DNA of 64,000 nt, from NCBI GenBank assembly GCA_037043455.1, contig JAWPHD010000293.1, positions 1-64,000 of the forward strand, in the 5' to 3' direction. This DNA comes from Cyrtodaria siliqua. Its lineage: Eukaryota; Mollusca; Bivalvia; Adapedonta; Hiatellidae. A model generated the notes under the pieces. The model did no database searches. It was not told where the DNA came from and was given only the letters and a program-made list of their open reading frames with translations. Below, piece after piece: positions 26,642 through 37,371 of the stretch; the stretch's first letter is position 1; each line of letters begins with the position of its first letter. A program made the position numbers and the translations under genes.

Positions 26642-27124
26642 AAAAAATCAGAAATTAACAAAACATTTTATTTAAATTATTTCTGTGTCCTGCATACACA
26701 ATGTTATCTAAAATATGTGTATATTAAAGGCAAGTAATATACATGTAAAGCTAAAAGTATGTATAAATACCAAATCAAATGTCCCCGCAATAGCTATACG
26801 ACTTGTTTCATATGAGAGTAAATGAGCAAAGTACTTCAATGCAACTTAAGATCAATTACAAACAGAAATTTCATAATAGCTAAGCCAAATAACGAACTAT
26901 TCAAAGGAAGCTTATAATATTCTGGAACTTTAGTATGGAATAGTATTCCCCTAGAAATTTAAAACTCTACATCATTGAATATATTTTCCAACAAATGCTT
27001 GAAATGGGTAAAAATCGATTCTAAATCTAGCATATTCTAGTTTGCTTGTACATATTGTTAATTCCGTGGGTTAAAAGCAGTAATGTTGTATACACTATAC
27101 ACATGTGTCTATGTTTATGTATAC
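26642..27124. other. No gene recognised
   Basis: AT-rich spacer between a hairpin-ended repeat and a LINE fragment. Nothing recognised. Confidence 0.5.
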
Positions 27125-27798
27125 ATTCCCTTTCATCTCTTCAAGCACTGGGTAATATGAAACATGATAACCCAGTTGTGCTTCAACTTTTAGAAAAGTA
27201 CAATTCTCTTATAATTGATAATGTTATTATTTTCTGCTGGCTTCCAAGCCATGTAGGAATACGTGGTAATGATAGAGCTGATAGTGCTGCTAAGGCAGCA
27301 TAAGGTCTACATATATCTAATACCAAATTACCTTATACTGATTTTAAAAGTTGTATTAACACATATATTCGTAACTCTTGGCAAACCGCTTGGGATTTGT
27401 CAGTTAACAATAAACTCCATTCAATTAAACCGTTACTCGGAGAATGGCGTTCTTCTAGTAGACCCATTCGTCGAGAGGAAGTTGTCCTAGCCCCGTGCTT
27501 TGCACCGTTAACGGTCAAACACATATTGCTGGAATGTGTGGACTTCGATCCTATGCGTCAAAGGTACTACAATGTCAATACTATGACCGAGTTATTTAAT
27601 ACTGTAGATTTTAGTGTAGTTTTAGATTTCCTGAAGGAAGTCAGACTATATAAATCATTATAATATATTCTTGTATAAATTCACCTCTTTATATACCCGT
27701 TATCGGGCATTTGTTGATTTACGTATATAATTTATATTACTACCATTTCATCCCTTACTTGTAAATAGTTTTATCTTTATATACTTACATTAATTTTT
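27125..27798 (+). pseudogene. I-like LINE 3' fragment (copy 3)
   Basis: Begins inside RNase H at SLSSLQALGNM, retains SHVGIRGNDRADSAAKAA with the last catalytic Asp, and has a stop (TAA at ~27301) where other copies read a sense codon. It lacks the segment from the ARCRIGHTRYTHS block to CIPC, then continues through HILLECVDFDPMRQRYYN to the family stop (27661) and 3' UTR. The 3' UTR is cut at its TAATTTTT run, where a GATC-family repeat starts. Confidence 0.8.
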
Positions 27799-28849
27799 AG
27801 CTCGACTGATCAGAGATCGGCAGAGCTTATGCCGTGGTGCGGCGTCCGTCGTCCGTCTGTCTGTCCGTAAACTTTTTTTTGTAGCGACTACTCCTCTGAA
27901 ACTACTGAATGGATTTTCATGAAACTTTACAGAAATGTTGCCCATGAAGTCTAGTTGATCCTAGCAAAAATTCATGTTGATGTGAAATCCAACATCGCTG
28001 CCAAATCTAAAAATTCAAGATGGCCGCCATGGCTAAAAATAGATTTTCAAAATACAAGTTTGTAGCGACTACTTCTTGAAAACTATAAGTGATATTGATA
28101 TGGGACTTTTTCTAAAATAATCAGCATGACATGATGTTGATCCGAGTCGAACATTATTTTAATTCGACGTTAAACATGGCTGCCAGTGGCCATCTTTGAT
28201 TGCACAGAGTTATATAGTAAAAACTTGTAGCGACTACTCCTCTGAAACTACTTGACGGATGTTCATGAAACTTCACAGGAATGTTGCTCTTGATGTCTAG
28301 TTGATCCTAGCAAAAATTCATGTTGATGTGAAATCCAAGATGGCCGCCACAGCTAAAAATAGATTTAAAATAAATAAGTTTGTAAGAGCTTATGCCGTGG
28401 TGCGGCGTCCGTCTGTCCGACCGTCTGTCTGTAAACTTTTTTTTGTAGCGACTTCTCCTCTGAAACTACTGAATGGATTTTCATGAAACTTCACAGAAAT
28501 GTTGCCCATGAAGTCTAGTTGATCCTAGCAAAAATTCATGTTGATGTGAAATCCAAGATGGCCGCCACAGCTAAAAATAGATTGAAAATAAATAAGTTTG
28601 TAGCAACTACTTCTTGAAAACTATAAGAGATATTGATATGGGACTTTTTCTAAAATGATCAGTATGACATGATGTTGGTCCTTGTCGAAAATCATTGTGA
28701 TTCGACGTTAAACATGGCTGCCAGCGGCCATCTTTGTTTACATGGAGTTATATTATGAAAACTATGAAACTACAGATTTTCAAGAAACTTCACTTGAATG
28801 TTGCTCTTGATGTCTAATTGATCCTAGCAAAATTTCAGATCGGCCAGCC
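27799..28849 (+). mobile_element. GATC-family hairpin-ended repeat, 3' truncated
   Basis: 5' hairpin AGCTCGACTGATC-aga-GATCGGCAGAGCT, GTCCGTC linker, then core units. A second head-like segment (GAGCTTATGCCGTGGTGCGG) begins at 28386, which indicates an internal duplication or fusion of two copies. The element stops at ATCGGCC without a 3' hairpin. Confidence 0.75.
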
Positions 28850-28856
28850 CCCCAGT

Positions 28857-28868
28857 CGGTGGTGGGAA
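28857..28868. repeat. Target-site duplication, left copy
   Basis: GTCGGTGGTGGG immediately left of the LINE (CATT)n tail, identical to 30868-30879. Confidence 0.85.
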
Positions 28869-30867
28869 TGAATGAATGGTGTTTTACGGCACGTCGACAC
28901 ATAAATAGGTCATATTGTGCGCAAAAAAATGATGAAAAATGAAGAATTAAATAAAAATTAATGTAAATATATAAAGATAAAATTATTAAAAAATAAGGGA
29001 TGATAAGGTGTAATATAAAGTATGTATGTAAATCAACAAATGCCCGTCAACGGGTATATAAACAAGTATAAATATATAAGAACACATTACAATGATTTAT
29101 ATAGTCTGATCTCTTTGAGGAAATCTAAAACAAGACTAAAATCTACAGTATCATATAACTCTTTCATAGTTTTAACATTGTAGTACCTTTGACGCATAGG
29201 ATCAAAGTCTACACATTCCATTAATATGTGTTTGACGGTTAACGGTGCAAAGCAGGGTATACATTCTGGTAATTGCTCACCTTGTAATAAATATGAATGA
29301 GTATAACGTGTATGCCCTATCCTGCACCGGGCTAGTATAACTTCCTCTCGACGAATAGGTCTAGTAGAAGAACGCCATTCTCCGAGTAACGGTTTAATTG
29401 AATGGAGTTTATTGTTAAAGGACAAATCCCAAGCGGTTTGCCAAGAGTTACGAATATATGTGTTAATACAACTTTTAAAATCAGTATAAGGTAATTTGGT
29501 ATTAGATATAGGTAAATCTAATGCTGCCTTAGCAGCACTATCAGCTCTATCATTACCACGTATTCCTACATGGCTTGGAAGCCAGCAGAAAATAATAACA
29601 TTATCAATTATAAAAGAATTGTACTTTTCTAAAAGTTGAAGCACAACTGGGTTATCATGTTTCATATTACCCAGTGCTTGAAGAGATGAAAGGGAATCAG
29701 AAAAGATTACAAAATGGTCATCATCAGATTCCTGAATATAATTTAAGGCAAGTTCAATTGCCTTAAGTTCAGCTGAAAAGATAGAGGCCTTGTCAGGCAG
29801 GCGGCTCTTTATGCTGTGTTTGTGAACAGCTGCTGCAGCTACCTTATCTCCATCTTTAGAGCCATCTGTGTAGATATGTTGAAAGTCACTGTATTTCGAT
29901 ATAATTTCATTAAATTTGCTTTGAAAGACAGTAGGGTCTGTACTGGATTTGTTATTATTACAAAGATCAAAAATAATTGTTGGAGTTTCCAAAGTCCACG
30001 GTGGAATTTGTGGTACTTTGTACTTGGCAATCAAATTTAGGTCGATTTCAGTGTCTCTTAATTTTGGTTTAATACGAAGACCAAATGGTCGAATGGCCTT
30101 CGGTTTTCGATCAAAAAGAGGTTCACAACTAGGATGAAAAACGTTATCGAAAGTTGGGTTTGAAGGGTTAGACTTTAATTTAATGGCGTATTGAAGAGCT
30201 AATTTGTCTCGTCTATGAGACAGTGATGGTTCATTGGCTTCAACATATAGACTTTCGGCTGGTGATGTACGAAAGGCACCTAAGGCGAGTCGTAATCCTT
30301 GATTATGTATAGGGTCGAGCATCTGCAAGTACGACTTGCGAGTCGATCCATATACTACTGAGCCGTAGTCCAGCTTGGATCTGATAAGAGATCTGTAAAG
30401 TCGCAAGAGGACTTTTCGATCTGCTCCCCAATTAGTGTTTGCAACAACTTTAAGTAAGTTAAGAGCTTTAAGGCATTTGGCCTTCAAGTATTTAAGGTGT
30501 GGTATAAACGTTAATTTACGGTCGAAAATAAGACCAAGGAATTTTGTCTCATCCACTACTGGTATTGGTGACCCGTCCAGTGTTAGATGAGGGTCTTCAT
30601 GATGTTTACGAAGTTGACAAAAGTGCATACAATTAGTTTTAGATTTAGAAAATTTAAAACCATTTTCATCAGACCAGGTCTGAAGTTTATTGAGACATTG
30701 TTGTAATTGTCTCTCGATAGTATTCATGTTTTTTGCACGATAACATATAACAAAGTCGTCAACATATAGCGAACAATCCACACCTGGATTGATGCATTTT
30801 ACTATGCTGTTAATCTTTATATTAAAAAGTGTGACAGATAGTATGCTGCCCTGTGGAACACCCATCT
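28869..30867 (-). mobile_element. I-like LINE insertion flanked by 12 bp target-site duplications (copy 4)
   Basis: On the minus strand it runs from AGATGGGTGTTCCACAGGG (30867) through an intact 592-codon ORF and a ~215 bp 3' UTR to GTCGACGTGCCGTAAAACACC and a CATT repeat (28869). Perfect 12 bp direct repeats flank it, proving target-primed insertion of this already 5'-shortened form. It lacks the endonuclease and the first half of the RT. The 3' end is an (ATTC)n repeat and not poly(A). Confidence 0.9.
29087..30865 (-). CDS. LINE ORF2 C-terminal part: RT palm/thumb, RNase H, zinc knuckle
   Basis: A 592-codon open frame starting MGVPQGSILS, the RT motif upstream of the catalytic YVDD (residues 34-37, Asp36 and Asp37). 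The thumb and connection follow (~60-320). RNase H spans ~330-455 with the four acidic residues present: D334 in YTDGSK, E366 in SAELKA, D390 in FSDSL and D439 in GNDRAD. A C-terminal C-X2-C-X7-H-X4-C element (CIPC...H...C) follows at ~550-570. The first RT Asp (FDLEKAYDT motif) and the endonuclease are absent, so it cannot be a working RT on its own. The ATG is internal in the full-length ORF. One Val of a VV pair is missing compared with other copies. An RNase H after the RT, with an upstream endonuclease in the longer copy, points to the I group of LINEs (I/Nimb-like). Confidence 0.9.
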   Translation of the reverse strand: MGVPQGSILSVTLFNIKINSIVKCINPGVDCSLYVDDFVICYRAKNMNTIERQLQQCLNKLQTWSDENGFKFSKSKTNCMHFCQLRKHHEDPHLTLDGSPIPVVDETKFLGLIFDRKLTFIPHLKYLKAKCLKALNLLKVVANTNWGADRKVLLRLYRSLIRSKLDYGSVVYGSTRKSYLQMLDPIHNQGLRLALGAFRTSPAESLYVEANEPSLSHRRDKLALQYAIKLKSNPSNPTFDNVFHPSCEPLFDRKPKAIRPFGLRIKPKLRDTEIDLNLIAKYKVPQIPPWTLETPTIIFDLCNNNKSSTDPTVFQSKFNEIISKYSDFQHIYTDGSKDGDKVAAAAVHKHSIKSRLPDKASIFSAELKAIELALNYIQESDDDHFVIFSDSLSSLQALGNMKHDNPVVLQLLEKYNSFIIDNVIIFCWLPSHVGIRGNDRADSAAKAALDLPISNTKLPYTDFKSCINTYIRNSWQTAWDLSFNNKLHSIKPLLGEWRSSTRPIRREEVILARCRIGHTRYTHSYLLQGEQLPECIPCFAPLTVKHILMECVDFDPMRQRYYNVKTMKELYDTVDFSLVLDFLKEIRLYKSL

Positions 30868-30879
30868 GTCGGTGGTGGG
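30868..30879. repeat. Target-site duplication, right copy
   Basis: GTCGGTGGTGGG, the second copy of the 12 bp target site beside the LINE 5' end. Confidence 0.85.
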
Positions 30880-31447
30880 GTGATAAGAATCAACCGACTG
30901 CTCGTTACTTAGCAGAGGGGTAGGACCCCCCCCCCCCCACGAAATGTAACCCACCTGTTGACCGTGGGTGGCGACCCGTGTCGTTGGAGGAGGGAGTCCT
31001 GGTGGTTGAGTGGCATGGAGATCTGGTAGCTATCTCCACGTTGCAACACACCACTTTGGTCCGGACTTCAACTAGACGGGCGGTCAGATTTGGCCCGGTC
31101 TGATCAATCGGTTTGTCACGCCAGCTATAAGAGATCCGACCTTATTATTCAGACAGTACCAGTACACTGTATCTTACTTACTTTTTATATTGTTCTACTT
31201 TAAACATTATATAGATAGGGTCTATTATGGCGGTGGCGCACGGGCTAATCATGTATTTCAAAACACTATATGGCTATACTCGTGCCACTTTTTAAGCGGA
31301 ACATAAGTGCGGCTCTTTGACTTTTTAGTTAAGGGGTTATGTCCGCTGGATGGTATGGGGGTCTGTTGCGTTAGCTTTATATGAGTATACCTTCTACGTA
31401 TTCTTGGCATTTTGACTGTTGGATATCCACAGCAAATGTCCCCTTGT
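30880..31447. other. Unassigned GC-richer sequence with a 50-codon basic ORF
   Basis: This was contiguous with 28850-28868 before the LINE inserted. It contains a C homopolymer (~30927-30940) and a minus-strand ORF (31410-31258, 50 codons) starting MPRIRRRYTHIKL and rich in K and R. I do not recognise the product. It could be the start of an ORF1 or the 5' UTR of a retroelement. Confidence 0.35.
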
Positions 31448-32316
31448 TGGAATGAATGAATGAATGAATGGTGTTTTACGGCACGTCGACACATAAATAG
31501 GTCATATTGTGCGCAAAAACTGACGAAAGATGAAGAAATGAAGGTTTAATTAAAAATTAATGTAAATATATCAAGATAAAACTATTAAAAATAAGGGATG
31601 ATATGGTAGTGATATAAACTATATATGTAAATCAACAAATGCCCGAAAACGGGTATATAAAAAAGTAATTATATAAAAGAACATATTATAATGATTTATA
31701 TAGTCTTGACTTCCTTCAGGAAATCTAAAACTAGACTAAAATCTATAGTATTAAATAACTCGGTCATAGTATTAACATTGTAGTACCTTTGACGCATAGG
31801 ATCAAAGTCTACACATTCCAACAATATGTGTTTGACCGTTAACGGTTGTAATTGCTCATCTTGTAATCAATATGTATGAGTATAACGTGTATGCCCTATC
31901 CTGCACCGGGTTAGGACAACTTCCTCTCGACGAATGGGTCTACTAGAAGAACGCCATTCTCCGAGTAACGGTTTAATTGAATGGAGTTTATTGTTAACTG
32001 ACAAATTCCAAGCGGCTTGCCAAGAGTTACGAATATATGTGTTAATACAACTTTTAAAATCAGTTTAAGGTAAACCTAATGCTGCTTTAGCAGCACTATC
32101 AGCTCTATCATTACCACGTATAACTATCAGCTCTATCATTACCACGTATTCCAACATGGCTTGGAAGCCAGCAGAAAATAATAACATTATCAATTATAAG
32201 AGAATTGTACTTTTCTAAAAATTGAAGCACAGCTGGGTTATCATGTTTCATATTAACCAGTGCTTGAAGAGTTGAAAGGGAATCAGAAAATATTACAAAA
32301 TAGATAGAGGCCTTGT
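31448..32316 (-). pseudogene. I-like LINE 3' fragment (copy 7)
   Basis: Read on the minus strand, it starts in RNase H (DKAS.., ~32316), has a deletion to the FSDSLSS block, and continues through SHVGIRGNDRADS to the 3' UTR and CATT tail (31448). A 27 bp tandem duplication (TATCAGCTCTATCATTACCA.., 32096-32149) and the loss of the CIPCFAP coding block break the frame. Confidence 0.8.
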
Positions 32317-32450
32317 CAGTGATAGTAGATAACTATGTTATGACCTTACTTATATGTTTTAAATACAGTAAAGTATAGAAAATCAAATTCATTATCAAGA
32401 CTAAGACTATCATCTCATACCTTACAAATAGAAGCTGGGAGATGGCATAA
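32317..32450. other. No gene recognised
   Basis: AT-rich spacer between a LINE fragment and a minisatellite. Confidence 0.5.
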
Positions 32451-32747
32451 TTGACACATTACAGAGGGAAAGGATGACACATTGCATAGAGAAAGGGTGA
32501 CACATTACAGTTAGAAATGTGACACATTAAAGAGGGGAAGGGTGACCAATTACAGAGGAAGGGTGACACATTACAGAAGAAGGGCGACACATTACAGAGG
32601 GAAAAGATGACATATTACAGACAGAAAGGTGACAAATTAAAGAGGGAAAGGGTGACGCATTACAGAGGAAGGGCGACACATTACAGAGGGGAAGAGTGAC
32701 ACATTACAGAGGAGAAGAGTGACACATTGCAGAGAGAAAGGGTGATT
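32451..32747 (+). repeat. Minisatellite, ~21-24 bp units
   Basis: About 13 degenerate copies of GGTGACACATTACAGAGGGA (plus AAG-type endings). The 60-codon minus-strand open frame next to it is repeat translation. Confidence 0.85.
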
Positions 32748-33130
32748 TGTTAATACAACTATATATATATATATTATATCACCACCATTTATGTCCCATA
32801 TATGGTTGCCCAACTGCATGTGGATACTCTGACCGAACCTGGTTTAAACTACATTCAGGCATTAGTTCCCTCAGGGTCCACACATTAGTTTCATACTAGC
32901 CTATAATAAAAGAATGTAAAGACAGTCTGCAGTTATAACAAGTGCAATTGTACGTTTTCATTCATACCGTGATTGCTTTGTTGTAACTTTTCACGGAATG
33001 AATGAATAGTAGTTTATGTAGTAGTTAATCCCGTTGTGTGCCTCTTGAATATATCTGTTTTTAGAAACCAAGCGTCTGAGTGACACTGACTTTTTCAGTT
33101 TACAGCGGATTATACGTGAGTAAAAATCCC
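32748..33130. other. No gene recognised
   Basis: Contains a TATATATATATATATTATAT tract (~32760-32780) and otherwise unassigned AT-rich sequence. Confidence 0.5.
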
Positions 33131-33722
33131 AACAAGAGGTCAATGACTTTGAAGCTCTACTGATTGATTTTGATTTCAGGAAATAGTCGCTACAAACTTG
33201 TTTTTTGAAAAAATATTTTTAGCCGTGGCGGCCATCTTGAATTTCCGGCCGATTTGAAATTTGCTAGGATCAATTAGACGTCGAGAGCTACATTCCTGTG
33301 AAGTTTCATGAAAATCCGTCAAGTTGTTTCAGAGGAGTAATCGCTACAAGTTTTCATTATATAACACTATGTAAACAAAGATGGCCACTGGCAGCCATGT
33401 TAAACGTCGAATCAAAATAATGTTCGACTCGGATAACCATCATGTCATCCTGATCAGACCGACCTGAAATTTTGCTAGGATCAATTAGACATCAAGAGCA
33501 ACATTTCTGTGAAGTTTCATGAAAATCCGTCAAGTAGTTTCAGAGGAGAAGTCGCTACAAGTTTTCATTATATAACTCTATGTAAACAAAGATGGCCGCT
33601 GGCAGCCATGTTTAACGCCGAATCAAAACGATTTTCGACAATGACCAACATCATGTCATGCTGATCATTTTAGAAACAAGTCCCATATCAATATCACTTT
33701 GAGTTTTCAAGAAGTAGTCGCT
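33131..33722 (-). mobile_element. GATC-family repeat, 5' truncated
   Basis: The minus-strand 3' end AACAAGAGGTCAATGAC and GAAGCTCTACTG (33131-33160) is followed by ~1.8 core units. It stops at AAGAAGTAGTCGCTAC before any linker or 5' hairpin. Confidence 0.75.
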
Positions 33723-33834
33723 ACTGTGCATACTGTGCATACTGTGTATGCACATTTAAAGTATGTAATGCAATGTAAGTTTGTAAATGACAATGAATGT
33801 ATTTAGTATGTATACATGGCAATGCATTTATTTA

Positions 33835-34053
33835 TTATGTATAAATGGCAATGCATGTATTTACTAGTGAAACATACCGTTCGGTACTGGCTTCCACAAA
33901 ATATTCAAAGTTCTCTTCGTGCTGGACTAGCGCCGTATACATTGTGGCTCCTTTGGATATTATTTGATTCACCTTTCGAGCCACATTTTCCAGATCTTCC
34001 ACCGTCGCCGTTCCAAACAGTTTCTTGGAGATTGATCCAATGAACGACAGAGG
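33835..34053 (-). pseudogene. Fusion-like Env glycoprotein fragment of an LTR retroelement
   Basis: A minus-strand open segment of ~70 codons reads through an SFIG-IS--LFGTAT motif followed by an amphipathic stretch. This pattern is typical of the membrane-fusion subunit of baculovirus-F-like Env proteins carried by some Gypsy/BEL-type retroelements of invertebrates. Only this fragment is present: the upstream side is cut by a LINE tail at 34054 and the downstream side ends in a stop within AT-rich sequence. No LTR, Gag or Pol is near. The call rests on motif memory, so family assignment is tentative. Confidence 0.35.
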
Positions 34054-34139
34054 GAATGAATGAATGGTGTTTTACGGCACGTCGACAAATAAATAGGTCA
34101 TATTGTGCGCAAAAATTTATGAAAAATAAAGTATTAATT
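34054..34139 (-). mobile_element. I-like LINE 3' end, part 1 (copy 8)
   Basis: GAATGAATGAATGGTGTTTT-ACGGCACGTCGAC and 3' UTR up to the AT-rich block. It is split from its continuation at 35250 by a GATC-family insertion. Confidence 0.85.
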
Positions 34140-35249
34140 AACAAGAGGTCAATGACCTTGAAGCTCTACTGATTGATTTTGATTTCAGGAAGTAGTCGCT
34201 ACAAACTTGTTTTTTGAAAATCTATTTTTAGCCGTGGTGGCCATCTTGAATTTCCAGCCGACCTGAAATTTTGCTAGGATCAATAAGACATCAAGAGCAA
34301 CATTCCTGTAAAGTTTCATGAAAATCCGCCAAGTAGTTTCAGAGGAGTAGTCGCTACAAGTTTTTACTATATAACTCTATGTAAACAAAGATGGCCGCTG
34401 GCAGCCATGTTTAATGTCGAATCAAAACGATTTTTGACAACGACCAACAGCATGTCATGCTGATCATTTTAGAAAAAGTCCCATATCAATATCACTTATA
34501 GTTTTCAAGAAGTAGTCGCTACAAACTTGTATTTTAAAAATCTATTTTTAGCTTTGGCAGCCATCTTGGATTTCACATCAACATGAATTTTTGCTCGGAT
34601 CAACTAGACTTCATGGGCAACATTTCTGTAAAGTTTCATGAATATCCATCTAGTAGTTTCAGAGTAGTAGTCGCTACAAACTTATTTTTTAAAAATCTAT
34701 TTTTAGCTGTGACGGCCATCTTGAATTTCCGGCCGACCTGAAGTTTTTCTAGGATCAATTAGACATCAAGAGCAATATTCCTGTAAAGTTTCATGACAAT
34801 CCGCCAAGTAGTTTCAGAGAAGTAGTCGCTACAAGTTTTTACTATATAACTCTATGTAAACAAAGATGGCCGCTGGCAGCCATGTTTAACGTTGAATCAA
34901 AACGATTTTTGACTAGGATCAACAACATGTCATGCTGATCATTTTAGAAAAAGTCCCATATCAATATCACTTATAGTTTTCTAGAAGAAGTCGCTACAAA
35001 CTTGTATTTTAAAACTCTATTTTTAGCTTTGGCGGCCATCTTGGATTTCACATCAACATGAATTTTTGCTAGGATCAACTAGACTTTATGGGCAACATTT
35101 CTGTAAAGTTTCATGAATATCCATCCAGAAGTTTCAGCTGTGAAGTCGCTACAAATAAAAGTTTACGGACGGACAGACGGACAGACGGACGACGGACGAC
35201 GGACGCCGCACCACGGCATAAGCTCTGCTGATCTCTGATCAGTAGAGCT
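34140..35249 (-). mobile_element. Complete GATC-family hairpin-ended repeat inside a LINE 3' UTR
   Basis: Minus strand: 5' hairpin AGCTCTACTGATC-aga-GATCAGCAGAGCT (35249-35221), linker CGTCCGTCCGTCTGTCCGTC (~35160-35215), about three ~320 bp core units, and 3' terminus CAGTAGAGCTTCAAGGTCAT-TGACCTCTTGTT (34140-34172). Both ends are intact. The LINE 3' UTR continues on both sides without a visible target-site duplication. Confidence 0.85.
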
Positions 35250-35440
35250 AAAAATTAATGTAAATATATCAAGATAAAACTATTAAAAAATAAGGGATGA
35301 TAAGGTGTAATGTAAACTATGTATGTAAATCAACAAATGCCCGTCAACGGGTATATAAACAAATAAATATATATAAGAACACATTACAATGATTTATATA
35401 GTCTGATCTCTTTCAGGAAATCTAAAACAAGACTAAAATC
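35250..35440 (-). mobile_element. I-like LINE 3' UTR and C-terminal end, part 2 (copy 8)
   Basis: Continuation of copy 8: AAAAATTAATGTAAATATAT through the CCCGTCAACGGG block to the last ~50 bases of the ORF (SLVLDFLKEIRLYKSL in reverse). 5' truncated there. Confidence 0.85.
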
Positions 35441-35829
35441 TTATACTCCACACAATTTAAAATAGCTAGATTTGATCATAACACTACCAAGTTAAGAGAG
35501 AGAGAGAGATACAGCCAGCGAGTGTTTGTGTGCTTCAGGTAAGTTTTTCATGTTTATATTGCACATCATGAAGTCAGTTGGCCGATGATGACTCGAGGGT
35601 TGGTGGGGTCGAAAAATGGCTTTGTGCGCGGGATCTTATGCTCAAATTTTTCACATTTGATATCACTTGCAATCAATTTCTTAATATTGTGCAACCTGTT
35701 TTTGTGTCGAGCTCTAAAACATTCTGGTAGGGGGAGTTTGATAATTAGCGTACTTGTATTTATTAAATGAATTGCTACTCATATAAGTAATAAGTATTTA
35801 CTTCCTATAACAGTACTAATGATTTTCAG
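35441..35829 (+). other. Possible 5' exon and intron upstream of the hAT-like gene
   Basis: A GA-repeat (35498-35509) is followed by TGCTTCAG|GTAAGT, a strong 5' splice-site consensus with the donor at 35539. A matching acceptor (TTTTCAG) lies at 35829. No in-frame start codon is visible in the putative upstream exon, so the true first coding exon is unknown. Confidence 0.35.
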
Positions 35830-36063
35830 GACCCAGAGCCTGCTTCCTCTGTTGTTAATGGTCCTGGTGCAAATTCAGTGGTCAGTGGTGCTACCCTTGT
35901 TCCTCCTGCTGCTTCTGGTGATGGAAATGTGTCTGCCCTCAAATCCAGTGGTGGTGCTGCTTCTGCTAAACCCCCAGCTTCTGCTAAACCTGCTTCTGCT
36001 TCTACTAAACCTGCTTCTGCTGAATTTGTGACTCACAGTGGTGTGAAAAGAAAACTATCAGAG
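35830..36063 (+). CDS. Coding exon A, Ala/Ser/Pro-rich linker of an hAT-like protein
   Basis: A 234 bp exon (78 codons) bounded by TTTTCAG and GAG|GTAGCA, phase 0 at both ends. It encodes a disordered Ala/Ser/Pro/Lys-rich segment with short repeats (SAKPASAS-type) ending HSGVKRKLSE. It splices in frame to exon B at 36594 across a 530 bp intron ending in a strong pyrimidine tract (TATTTTTTCTTAG). There is no start codon, so at least one upstream coding exon is missing or outside the recognisable sequence. Confidence 0.5.
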
Positions 36064-36593
36064 GTAGCAAACAACTGTCAAGAATGTTAATATCCTCTTC
36101 AAACTTTAATTTTCTCATTGCAATATTGTCAAGGGAGATAACTCTTACAATCTCAGATTGCATCATTATTAGAGCTCTGTCATTTCCATTTATAGTATTA
36201 GTGACACTGAAATAAGTAAGTGGGACACAATGTTTTATTTCTACATCTACATTTACTAACCTTACTGCTTGTACTTTATCCCAATATGGCAAATATACCA
36301 CATGCAGATGATATTAAAATACATTATCTTTATTCTGTATTATTGTATAGCATTGTGAGCTGGTATTTTTTTAAACCACATATAAGTTTAACAATCTTTT
36401 GCATAGCTTTTCCTTATATAATCATCTAAATATTTGCTGAATAATGGTGCCAGCTTGCTTTTAGTTTAGTTTGTACTTTAAGTAACTCATTTTGTGTGTT
36501 ACTACCATTGTCTTACCACTAATTGAAACTGTTAGTTGAAGTGCATTATTGGTATTCTGATCCAGTGGTGTTTTTCTATTTATTTTTTCTTAG

Positions 36594-37291
36594 GTGAGCC
36601 CAGTCGACAAAGCCAAGGCCAGAGCTGCAAGGGTGTACCATGCTTTGGTGGACCCAAATACGAAGTTGTACTGCCTTTTCCTACAAGCAGCTATTCCTCT
36701 TTTCAACTCGATGAACTTGCTGCTGCAGAGAGACGAGCCGATGATTCATGTGCTGCATTCGATATGTGTTGGCCTGTTGACCAATTTGGTGGTGAGATTC
36801 ATGGTACCCGAGGCGATTGCAAAGGCAGAGAGTCTGCATACTATGGACTTTGATTACAGAAAGATGCAGAAGTCCAGAGAGGATCTTGTCATCGGACAAA
36901 AATCAAGAGCATATTTAAATGAGTGTAAAGAGAAGGAGCAGATGAGTGCAAAAGACAGAACTGTATTTTTTGACAGTGTCAGGAAATATTATGCAGCAGC
37001 TGCCACATACATTGCAAACAAACTCCCCCTGAGCGACCCCTTATTGCAGAATGCTAGTATTGTTGACATTGAGAAGCGACAGAGTGCAAAGTTCAGTGAC
37101 CTGCAGTACTTTGTGCAGAGGTTTCCCTGTCTACTACAAGATCAAGCCACAGTGGACCAGCTAGAGATGGAGTTTCTCCAGTACCAGGTTGATACATTGC
37201 CAGTGACAGTGCTTGAGGCAGAGACGTTAGATGTGGCTTGGCATCGGTTGGGTCAGGTGAAAGTGTTGGACACAAAGCTGCCCAAATATGA
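36594..37291 (+). pseudogene. Coding exon B, hAT-transposase-like C-terminal region, truncated
   Basis: About 232 codons open from the splice acceptor (first codons V-S-P-V-D-K). The pattern DPNTKLYCLFLQAAIPLFNS, then LLQRDEPMIHVLH and a RFMVPEAI block, is typical of the catalytic-domain remnant in hAT-derived proteins of the ZBED/SCAN type in animals. It is followed by a region ending in VLDTKLPKYDY. The hAT dimerisation domain expected next is absent: from ~37289 the sequence becomes a GATC-family core and the frame ends 7 codons later (37311-37313). The junction shares the six bases GACTAC with the repeat, which suggests a microhomology break. Either the last domain is in another exon or the gene is dead. 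Confidence 0.55.
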
Positions 37292-37371
37292 CTACACCTC
37301 TGAAACTACTTGACGGATTTTCATGAAACTTCACAGGAATGTTGCTCTTGATGTCTAATTGATCCTAGCAA
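37289..37371 (+). mobile_element. GATC-family core, part 1
   Basis: CTCTGAAACTACTTGACGGA through GATCCTAGCAAAA; the core continues at 38899 after a nested GGCC-family element. Confidence 0.7.

Noticed and set aside
29816..30137. ORFs opposite the LINE RNase H (also at 47240-47621 and 62010-62391)
   Set aside because: Antisense shadows recurring in every LINE copy because the sense frame is conserved.
31258..31494. 78-codon ORF starting MCRRAVKHHSFIH, also seen at 33905, 48540 and 9869
   Set aside because: The shared start is the LINE 3' terminus (GTCGACGTGCCGTAAAACACC plus CATT repeat) read as protein; only the MPRIRRR part is separate sequence.
36536..36853. 105-codon ORF overlapping exon B
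   Set aside because: Different frame from the hAT-like reading; the first codons come from the intron.
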